From Myxococcota bacterium (GTDB lineage: Bacteria > Myxococcota_C > UBA6777), in the NCBI GenBank assembly GCA_963169055.1, contig CAUJFU010000155.1, positions 1 through 28,425 of the forward strand: DNA of 28,425 bases, in the 5' to 3' direction. Shown one piece after another: positions 1 to 6,874 of this stretch. Both the position numbers and the translations under genes were made by a program. Numbering within the stretch: position 1 is the first letter of the stretch; each line of letters starts with the position of its first letter. The notes under the pieces were generated by a model, which did not search any database, was not told the DNA's origin, and saw nothing but the letters and a program-made list of their open reading frames with translations.

Positions 1-1
1 A

Positions 2-1282
2 GCCAAGCTGTTGTTTTGGGGGACGATGATCAGCGCTGCATGGAAGGGACTGATGTTAACGGGATGGCTCGATCGGCCCGGGCTGTTGGAGAACGAAGAA
101 CTGAATCTGTCGTTTGGCGTGATCCCAGCGTATTGGGCACCTGTGATCTACCTTTCGCTGATGAACCTTGCAGCGGGGATGTTGGCGGGTCGGGGCGGAT
201 TGCCGTTTTTGATGGGTGGGATCGTGTCGTGGTGGATCATCTCGCCTGTGGCGGTGTCTGCGGGATGGACGCATCCCAGCCTCCCCGCCGCCCAACAAGC
301 AGAGTTTGTGTATCAGAGTATGTTGCGTCCGTTGGGGATCGGCGCGCTGATCGGGGGGGCGTTGATGGGCGTGGTGCTCTCGTTTCCAGCGATCCGCAGC
401 GCACTACGAGCACTCGCCAAGGCCACAAGCACCGCCCAAGCAGGCGGAAGCAAGGCAGGTTCCGATGAGATGTCATTTCGTGTTTTGGTGATCGGGACTG
501 TCGCTGCGGTCGCGCTGTTCTTTTGGGCGGCATGGCTGACGCCGGGCGTGGGGCTTTGGCAAGCCGTGATCGCAGCGGTGATCGGCACGTTATGGCTTGG
601 TCTTGCGGGGCTGATCGTGGCACAAGCAACGGGGATGACCGATATCTCGCCGATGTCGGGGATGGCGCTGATCTCCGTCACGTTGATGATGTTTCTTCTG
701 AATAAAAATATCGCCGCAGCGATGTTGGTGGGTGTGGCGGTGTGCGTTGCCATCGGCCAAGCTGCCGATATGATGCAAGATCTCAAGACAGGTTTTATGT
801 TGGGCGCCCGACCGATTCGCCAGCAACAAGCGCAACTTTACTTGACGTGGCTTGGATCGCTGTTGGCGGTGGGGGCGCTCTATCTGTTGTGGCGCAACGG
901 CCCGAACGGAGCGAATGGTTTTGGCCCGGGAACCGATCTGCCTGCCCCCCAAGCCAGCGTATTGATGGGCATCGTCGAAGGTCTCAAACACGGCCAAGTT
1001 CCGTTGGACAAATACGTCATGGGCGGTGTGATCGGTGCGATGCTTGGGGCCGCTCCGATCGCGGGGATGGGGGTGTTGGTCGGTCTGGCGATGTATCTGC
1101 CTTTTCCGATCACACTCGGCTACGGAGTGGGTTGTTTGACCCAGATCAGCCTTGAAAAACGCTACGGGGCGGATTTTTCGGAGAACAAGATCGTGCCGTT
1201 TGCAGCGGGCTTGATCGTCGGAGAAGCCTTGATGGGCATCGCCAACGCCGCTTTCCAGATCCTCAAAAATAGCCTCGCCTAA
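2..1282 (+). CDS. OPT-family (oligopeptide/metal-chelate) transporter, C-terminal part
   Basis: The reading frame is open at the left edge, so the gene begins upstream; the TTG at 11 is probably internal. About 426 residues are visible, mostly hydrophobic helices. Motifs typical of the OPT superfamily are present: a GMTDISPMSGM segment near residue 210, and the C-terminal block ENKIVPFAAGLIVGEALMGI just before the end. OPT proteins are inner-membrane secondary transporters taking up peptides or metal-siderophore-like conjugates; the substrate cannot be read from this fragment. The gene ends in NSLA and a TAA inside a 55-bp tandem duplication that also copies the ribosome binding site and start of the next gene. 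Genes downstream on the same strand could be co-transcribed. Family assignment is confident; substrate is unknown. Confidence 0.88.
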   Translation, partial: AKLLFWGTMISAAWKGLMLTGWLDRPGLLENEELNLSFGVIPAYWAPVIYLSLMNLAAGMLAGRGGLPFLMGGIVSWWIISPVAVSAGWTHPSLPAAQQAEFVYQSMLRPLGIGALIGGALMGVVLSFPAIRSALRALAKATSTAQAGGSKAGSDEMSFRVLVIGTVAAVALFFWAAWLTPGVGLWQAVIAAVIGTLWLGLAGLIVAQATGMTDISPMSGMALISVTLMMFLLNKNIAAAMLVGVAVCVAIGQAADMMQDLKTGFMLGARPIRQQQAQLYLTWLGSLLAVGALYLLWRNGPNGANGFGPGTDLPAPQASVLMGIVEGLKHGQVPLDKYVMGGVIGAMLGAAPIAGMGVLVGLAMYLPFPITLGYGVGCLTQISLEKRYGADFSENKIVPFAAGLIVGEALMGIANAAFQILKNSLA

Positions 1283-1375
1283 AGGAGCATTCGCCATGTC
1301 AAGCCTCAAACAGATCCCCCGAAATAGCCTCGCCTAAAGGAGTGTTCGCCATGCCAAGCCTCAAGCAGATCCGCA
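1266..1375 (+). repeat. 55-bp tandem duplication spanning OPT stop, RBS and next start
   Basis: Positions 1266-1320 and 1321-1375 are two copies of the same 55-bp block with about seven differences. Each copy carries the codons for N-S-L-A, a TAA stop, an AAAGGAG ribosome binding site and an ATG followed by codons for x-S-L-K-Q-I. The duplication creates a 13-codon ORF between the OPT gene and the next gene. Confidence 0.9.
1296..1337 (+). CDS. Possible 13-aa ORF created by the 55-bp duplication
   Basis: The first copy of the duplication has its own AAAGGAG site (1281-1287) and ATG, and reads MSSLKQIPRNSLA before stopping at the second copy's TAA. Its start resembles the start of the downstream protein (MPSLKQIR) and its end copies the OPT C-terminus. 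It has the signals to be translated but is most simply a by-product of the duplication; it may affect translation of the downstream gene through coupling. Confidence 0.3.
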   Translation: MSSLKQIPRNSLA

Positions 1376-2481
1376 AGATCAAACAACGCGGAGCCTTCTT
1401 TTTCGGGATCGGCGGAATCCTCGCGCTGATCGCTGCCGCCAAACTCGCTCCTCCCGTCCACCAAGCCAAAGTCCGATCCATCGGAGGCGAACACGCCAAA
1501 CAGATCGCCACGCAGATCGCCAAAGACTTTCTCTTGCACGCAGGAGCCGTCGATCCACAAACATGGATTCTCCATCCCCAAGCCGCCGAACGCATCGCCG
1601 CAATCCGCCCACCTCTCGCATGGGGCCATGCACTTCCGCCCAACCAAGCCCGCGCTGTACTGCGCGCTTATCAAGACCAATTCGTCATACACTTGCGCTC
1701 CAACCGCAAACCTGCTCAGCCACCCGCGCCCTCCCCCATCCAGCCGCGCACCCAACAACCTCTCCCTGCACTCCCCACCGCGCCACGCACCCAACAACCT
1801 CTTTCCGCTGCTGTACAAAAGAAACAAGCCGCTTTGCAAAAAAAGCAAGCCGCCAAACATCACAAACAGCAGATCGAACAACGCCAAAACGCCCTTTTAT
1901 CGGCCCTTCGTGATCGCATTGCGCCAGACATCTATATGCGGCTCGGCTTTGGAGCAGCCCAAGAGATCGCAACGTTCCAAGGGAAACGTCCACAAACGCC
2001 CGCATCATGGGGATGGTCAGAGATGTGGGTGCTTTTTGTTATCGGAAGCGCCGTTTCGCTCGCAGGCTTGGGAGTGTGGAGACAGATGCTCACGGTCGAA
2101 TCGCGCCTGCTCGAACAAGGCGAACACACAGGCCAAGACGCTCGAAGCCCCTTTGTGCTGCTCGCTCTCACCCTTCCCCCTATGCGCACCCTAGAACAAG
2201 AGATCGCAACACTCGATGGCCCCGCCCTTTGCAAACGCATCGACACCCTCTTGCTTTCGTTCATCACCCCCTTCACCGAAGTCCGCCAAAAAGTCATCGA
2301 CCGTTTCGGGATGCAAGACGGCGCAGAGATCCTTGTGACGGTGGCTTTTGCCGAACGGATGCTCAACCGCGTCTGGTCCGCCGCCGCAGACGGCCACCTC
2401 GCCGAAGCTCGACAAGTCTTCCCCGACGCGCTCCAAGCCCTCGAAGAGGCACAACAAAAACTCGAACGCCTCTCTTCGTGA
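1351..2481 (+). CDS. Unknown protein with two membrane segments and a Pro/Gln/Lys-rich linker
   Basis: I do not recognise this 376-aa protein. The ATG at 1351 is chosen over the GTG at 1342 because AAAGGAG (1336-1342) lies eight bases before it. A basic N-terminus (KQIRKIKQRG) precedes a hydrophobic helix at about residues 15-33. A soluble stretch follows, then a low-complexity linker at about 125-185 that contains RTQQPL twice and runs of K/Q/A. A second helix (EMWVLFVIGSAVSLAGLGVW) sits near residue 225, with a helical charged C-terminal domain after it. With a cytoplasmic basic N-terminus, the linker-containing loop would face the periplasm and the C-terminal domain the cytoplasm. It lies 68 bp after the OPT stop, on the same strand. 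No catalytic motif was seen. Confidence 0.75.
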   Translation: MPSLKQIRKIKQRGAFFFGIGGILALIAAAKLAPPVHQAKVRSIGGEHAKQIATQIAKDFLLHAGAVDPQTWILHPQAAERIAAIRPPLAWGHALPPNQARAVLRAYQDQFVIHLRSNRKPAQPPAPSPIQPRTQQPLPALPTAPRTQQPLSAAVQKKQAALQKKQAAKHHKQQIEQRQNALLSALRDRIAPDIYMRLGFGAAQEIATFQGKRPQTPASWGWSEMWVLFVIGSAVSLAGLGVWRQMLTVESRLLEQGEHTGQDARSPFVLLALTLPPMRTLEQEIATLDGPALCKRIDTLLLSFITPFTEVRQKVIDRFGMQDGAEILVTVAFAERMLNRVWSAAADGHLAEARQVFPDALQALEEAQQKLERLSS

Positions 2482-2527
2482 GTGCAGGACGACGCTGTTT
2501 TTGGGGAAAGAAGAGTTCTGTTTCAAG

Positions 2528-2600
2528 AGATGTCATGGGGCTTTGCCCCATACGCGCAAGACACAAGGGGCGCGGGGTGGAAACCCACAAACACCAGAAG
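2528..2600 (-). repeat. Partial copy of the intergenic GC-rich hairpin repeat
   Basis: Read on the minus strand this segment has a GTGGG/CCACCC hairpin followed by CGCCCC and a second stem ATGGGGC-aaa-GCCCCAT. The first hairpin plus CGCCCC matches the left core of the elements at 12708 and 13379; the second stem is at the same relative place but with a different sequence. The inverted-repeat ends are not visible, so this is a fragment or a diverged relative. It occupies the space between the 1351 gene and the WD40 lipoprotein gene. Confidence 0.5.
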
Positions 2601-2660
2601 AGAGTGCAAAGCTCTTGACACAACGCAGGAATTGGCGTTGTGGTGAAGCGAGCAAGCACG

Positions 2661-2702
2661 CCAAACAACGGGAGCTACCGCACCGCAGCACACGTTGTTT
2701 GG
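2661..2702 (+). promoter_or_regulatory. Perfect 10-bp inverted repeat upstream of the WD40 lipoprotein gene
   Basis: CCAAACAACG at 2661-2670 is repeated as its exact reverse complement at 2693-2702, separated by 22 bases. It ends 41 bases before the chosen start codon and is not followed by a T run, so it is not an intrinsic terminator. A TTGACA at 2615-2620 could be a -35 box, but there is no good -10 at the right distance. The repeat could be an operator or an mRNA hairpin; its function is unknown. Confidence 0.4.
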
Positions 2703-2743
2703 ATACCCCATCGGCAGGCTTTTTGGACGTATTGAGGTTTGAC

Positions 2744-5700
2744 ATGCAACGGTATCCCACACCGCCAACGCCCCCTTTGCGCGCTTTTTTGATAGGCATC
2801 GGTTTGTGTTTTTCTGTCGGATTTTTTGCGGGCGGCTTATCCGCTTGCGCCGATCCCAACGCCCCCAAGACATGCAGCGACAACGCAGAGTGCAGCGGCG
2901 AGCGCCGTTATTGCGTGGGGGGCGTGTGCCGCTTTTGTATCCAAGACCAAGATTGCGGACAAGGCAAACGCTGCCAATCCAACGTGTGTATCGAAACAAC
3001 GACCGAGACGACAGGCGAATCCACACAAGAAGACGCAAGCGCTGAGGCTGATCCCACCGACGTTTCGACAGAACAGACTCGCCCCGAAGAAACCGCCAAC
3101 ACCGAAGATGGCGGCCCCACAGAAAGCATTGCCGAACAACCTCCCTCCGACGAACCCAAGGGCCCCTCTTGCAAACCCGATCCAAACGATCTCACAGCTT
3201 GTTGCGCGCCCACACAAAGCAAACTTTTCTGGCAGCCTCATCTGCTTTTTGGCGCACGCAATCCCCAAGTGCGCCTCGCCGTCCACCCCACAGGAACCCA
3301 CCTTGTGACCGTCGCAGACGACGAACCCACGCTGCGGATCTGGCGCACCAACAACGGTGTGTTGGACAACGTGATCAATAACTTGAACGCCAGTCCGGGT
3401 TCGTGGTATGTCGCTTATTCGCCTGACGGAAAGACCCTTGCCACGGCGGATCGCGACTACAAGGTCCGCCTCTTTGATACAACGACGGGCGCCCTCAAAC
3501 AAACCCTCGCTGGCCACACCAGTTTTGTGTACGGCGTAGCTTTTTCTCCCAACGGAAAGCTCCTTGCTTCCGCAGGTTCCTTTGATCGCACGATACGGAT
3601 CTGGGATCTTGCCACCAACAAGCAACTGTTGAGCCTCGCCCATGCCAGTACAACCCGCGTGGTGCGCTTTTCTCCTGATAGCACGATCCTTGCGGCAGCT
3701 TCGGACGATCGGTTGATCAAGCTGTGGAACGTCGCTGATGGCAAGCTGCTGCGCGATATCACAGGACACACCAGCACGATCTGGGGCCTCGATTTCTCTC
3801 CCGACGGAAAGCTCCTTGCATCGGGTTCTTCGGATCTATCTGCACGCCTCTGGAACGTCGCGGACGGCAAGCTATCCAAAACGCTGACGGACTCGACGGG
3901 TCCAGTCTACGATCTCGCCTTCTCGAAAGACGGCAAGATGCTCGCCGTCTCTGGCGGAAGTCAGCGCGTGGTGCATCTTTACGACACCGCAACGTGGGCG
4001 CGCACCAAACAATTCACAGGATACGCTTCGGGCAACATCTTTTCGTTGGGCTTTTCGCCGAATGGAACGGCCCTTTACACCAGCGCAGACGATCGCACGA
4101 TGCGCCATTACACCGTCGCCGACGCGATGACTTCTCGTGTGATCTACACCAACTCAGAGCGCCACTTTGAAGTCGCCACCAGCCCCAAAGGAAAGTGGAT
4201 GGCCGCAGCAAGCGTCGTGCGCCAAGAAGTGCGGTTGTGGCAAGTCGGCCAATACGATCAGCGCAAGTCCCTGAACGAACACCCTGCGGGCGTCGCTGCG
4301 TTGGCCTTTTCCCCCGATGAGGCGCTGCTTGCAACAGGTGGAGAAGACGGAACAGTCCGCTTGTTTGGCACAGTCGATGGCAAAAAAACCCGAGAACTCG
4401 TCGGCCACAAACTGCCCACGCGTGCGCTCGCCTTTTCACCAGACGGAAAGGCTCTTGCATCGGCGTCTTGGGATCGAGATGTTCGTCTTTGGAATGTTGC
4501 CGATGGCAAGATGATCCGCAACATCAGCGGCCAACACCCTGCCGTGATCTCGGCAGTGAAGTTTTCACCTGACGGAAAGCTCCTTGCAACGGCCTGTGCC
4601 GATCACAATGTCCGCCTGTTTAATGCGGCGGATGGAACGCTCTTGCAAACGCTCACAGGCCACACACGTTGGGTGTTCGACCTTGCGTTTTCGCCCGATG
4701 GAACGCAGATGGCGTCGGTCTCCGAAGATGTCAGCATCCGCTTGTGGAAGATCCCAAGCGGCGAGTCGACACAAACATGGACAGGCCGACATCTGAGCGT
4801 AATCCGCCGCGTGGATTTTTCTCCCGACGGGCAGACCATCGTCACCAGTTCCTACGATCAATACGTCAAGCTATTGCGCGTCAGCGATGGTGCGATCTTG
4901 CAGATGTATCGGGGTTTTAATGGCTTCGTAAGCAGCGCGCACTTTAGTCCTGACGGACGCCGTATCGTGACGGGCGCTTGGGATGAAACCATCCGCATCT
5001 GGCAAGTCGAAACCAAAGGCCGCCTCTCTCGCGTCCTCGACGATCACACCCAGCTCGTCAGTCAAGTCATCCTCCATCCGCTCGGCCACACCGCCGTATC
5101 CACCAGCGAAGATGGCACCGCTCTGATCTGGGATATCGGCACATGGCAAGTCCGCCACAAACTCAACGGTCATGATGGCGGTGCCTTTTCTGCGGCATAC
5201 TCTCCCGACGGAAAGACCCTTGCCACGGGCGATCACAAAGGTACTGTCTTTTTGTGGGATGCTGCCACAGGCAAAAAACAAAAAGAACTCAAAGGCCACA
5301 CCAGCCGCGTCGCTGCCCTCGCCTTTTCTCCCGATGGAAAGACCCTTGCATCGGGAGCTTGGGACACGCATATCCGCCTCTGGTCGGTGGCCGATGGCAA
5401 AGAGAAAAGCATCGTGCGTGGGCACGAAGGTTATGTGCTTTCGTTGGCATTCGCTCCCAACGGGACGCACCTTGTATCGGGTTCTTATGACCGCTCGATC
5501 CGTGTGTGGGATCTCAACGACAACAACAAAGAGATCCAAAAACTGACTTCTCAAGGCGGTGGGATCACACAGATCGGTTTTTCCCCCAACGGAGTCTACC
5601 TTGCGAGCGCCTCCTATGATGCGACGGTGCGGCTCTGGAACGGTGCCACCTACGCAGGAATCCGCACCCTTACAGGCCATGCACGCGGAGTCACAAGTCT

Positions 5701-6808
5701 CGCCTTTTCCCCCGACAGCGAGATCGTCTACTCTGGCTCTTGGGACAATACGATCCGCGCTTGGCGCGCTGCCGATGGGCACTACCTCCAAAACTTCGAA
5801 GGACACACCCAAGGCGTCAGCAGCCTCGCACTCACACCCGACCACGCATGGATGCTCTCGGCAGGCGAAGACGCCAAGATCAATGTCTGGCAAGTCGGCC
5901 AAGATCGACTTGTCGAAACCCTTTATACTAGCCCTTTCGGCGTACTGGGTCTTTCGGTGAGCCCCGATGATGCGTGGGTTGCAACAGGTGGCTATGATCT
6001 TGTACTCAAACTCTGGAACAGCCAAACCACCGCAGCGTACCGAACGTACAGCAGCCACGCTGCCGAGCTTTTGGATGTCGCTGTGACGAACGACGCAGCA
6101 ACCGTCGCATCCGGCTCCGAGGACAAACGCGTGCGCTTGTGGAAACGTACCGACGGCGCGCTGCTGCGGCAGATCGGAACAGAACACGGCGGAGGCGTCA
6201 CCAGTCTACGCTTTACCAAAGATGACAAGACCCTGCTAACCGCCTCACGCGACGGCAAGCTGCGCTTGTGGAACGTCGCCGATGGCAAGCTCACCAAGAC
6301 CCTCGAAGGCCACACCGACGAAGTCTTGCGTGCGATCTTTTCTCCAGACGACAGTCTGATCGCCTCTTCGGACCACAAGGGCGAGATCCACGTCTGGAAA
6401 GTCGCCGATGGAAGCATCGCCTACAAGATCACAGCCCACACCAAAGCGGTGCGCGATCTGACCTTTTCCCGCGATGGCAACTTCCTTTTCTCGATCTCAG
6501 ACGATCAAACATTGCGGATGTGGTGGGTCACCGACGGAAGGCCGCTGCTTACACGCAACCTGTCGATCGCACCAAACCGCCTTTGCATGGGACCCAAAGA
6601 TGCGTGGCTGGCCCTATCCAACTCACAAGACGGCACCGTCCAGTTGTGGAATCCCGAGACCATGCAGATCATTACACGGCTCACCACACAATCGCTTGCG
6701 CTAACGTCCCTTGCTTGTGGAAACAAGACCACCATGCTGTTTGCAGCGAACCACAATGGCCTCGCTTTTGGCTGGACTTGCCCGATCCAAGCCCCGCCCA
6801 AGCCCTAA
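2744..6808 (+). CDS. Lipoprotein with Cys-rich module and about 28 WD40 repeats
   Basis: The 1354-aa product starts at ATG 2744, six bases after TGAGG (2733-2737); an upstream extension of the frame overlaps the previous gene and is not used. Residues 13-35 form a lipoprotein signal peptide ending in the lipobox LSA-C35. A Cys-rich stretch (44-74) with C-x5-C spacings follows, then an acidic Thr/Glu/Pro linker to about residue 145. The rest is a continuous array of WD40 units recognised by FSPDGKxLASGS and xVRLWN endings. I count 27 clear blade ends and one degenerate last unit, which would equal four seven-bladed propellers. WD40 propellers are protein-binding scaffolds; no enzyme domain is fused. 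The protein probably sits on the outer membrane or periplasmic face. The GH31 gene follows after 66 bp without a terminator, so co-transcription is likely. Confidence 0.9.
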   Translation: MQRYPTPPTPPLRAFLIGIGLCFSVGFFAGGLSACADPNAPKTCSDNAECSGERRYCVGGVCRFCIQDQDCGQGKRCQSNVCIETTTETTGESTQEDASAEADPTDVSTEQTRPEETANTEDGGPTESIAEQPPSDEPKGPSCKPDPNDLTACCAPTQSKLFWQPHLLFGARNPQVRLAVHPTGTHLVTVADDEPTLRIWRTNNGVLDNVINNLNASPGSWYVAYSPDGKTLATADRDYKVRLFDTTTGALKQTLAGHTSFVYGVAFSPNGKLLASAGSFDRTIRIWDLATNKQLLSLAHASTTRVVRFSPDSTILAAASDDRLIKLWNVADGKLLRDITGHTSTIWGLDFSPDGKLLASGSSDLSARLWNVADGKLSKTLTDSTGPVYDLAFSKDGKMLAVSGGSQRVVHLYDTATWARTKQFTGYASGNIFSLGFSPNGTALYTSADDRTMRHYTVADAMTSRVIYTNSERHFEVATSPKGKWMAAASVVRQEVRLWQVGQYDQRKSLNEHPAGVAALAFSPDEALLATGGEDGTVRLFGTVDGKKTRELVGHKLPTRALAFSPDGKALASASWDRDVRLWNVADGKMIRNISGQHPAVISAVKFSPDGKLLATACADHNVRLFNAADGTLLQTLTGHTRWVFDLAFSPDGTQMASVSEDVSIRLWKIPSGESTQTWTGRHLSVIRRVDFSPDGQTIVTSSYDQYVKLLRVSDGAILQMYRGFNGFVSSAHFSPDGRRIVTGAWDETIRIWQVETKGRLSRVLDDHTQLVSQVILHPLGHTAVSTSEDGTALIWDIGTWQVRHKLNGHDGGAFSAAYSPDGKTLATGDHKGTVFLWDAATGKKQKELKGHTSRVAALAFSPDGKTLASGAWDTHIRLWSVADGKEKSIVRGHEGYVLSLAFAPNGTHLVSGSYDRSIRVWDLNDNNKEIQKLTSQGGGITQIGFSPNGVYLASASYDATVRLWNGATYAGIRTLTGHARGVTSLAFSPDSEIVYSGSWDNTIRAWRAADGHYLQNFEGHTQGVSSLALTPDHAWMLSAGEDAKINVWQVGQDRLVETLYTSPFGVLGLSVSPDDAWVATGGYDLVLKLWNSQTTAAYRTYSSHAAELLDVAVTNDAATVASGSEDKRVRLWKRTDGALLRQIGTEHGGGVTSLRFTKDDKTLLTASRDGKLRLWNVADGKLTKTLEGHTDEVLRAIFSPDDSLIASSDHKGEIHVWKVADGSIAYKITAHTKAVRDLTFSRDGNFLFSISDDQTLRMWWVTDGRPLLTRNLSIAPNRLCMGPKDAWLALSNSQDGTVQLWNPETMQIITRLTTQSLALTSLACGNKTTMLFAANHNGLAFGWTCPIQAPPKP

Positions 6809-6874
6809 CCTGTAAGCTTTCCCCCCCCACACCGCACACTCCCCCAAAGCTCACCCGCGCCAAGGAGTCCGATG

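Noticed and set aside
237-1309. Several minus-strand ORFs opposite the OPT gene
   Set aside because: The plus frame shows continuous membrane helices and OPT motifs; the antisense frames are compositional shadows.
2348-2743. Upstream extension of the WD40 frame
   Set aside because: It overlaps the end of the 1351 gene and an intergenic repeat, and places the lipoprotein signal peptide 130 residues into the protein; ATG 2744 with TGAGG upstream is better.
4871-6187. 438-codon minus-strand ORF opposite the WD40 array
   Set aside because: It is antisense to clear WD40 repeats and shows no domain; it arises from codon bias.
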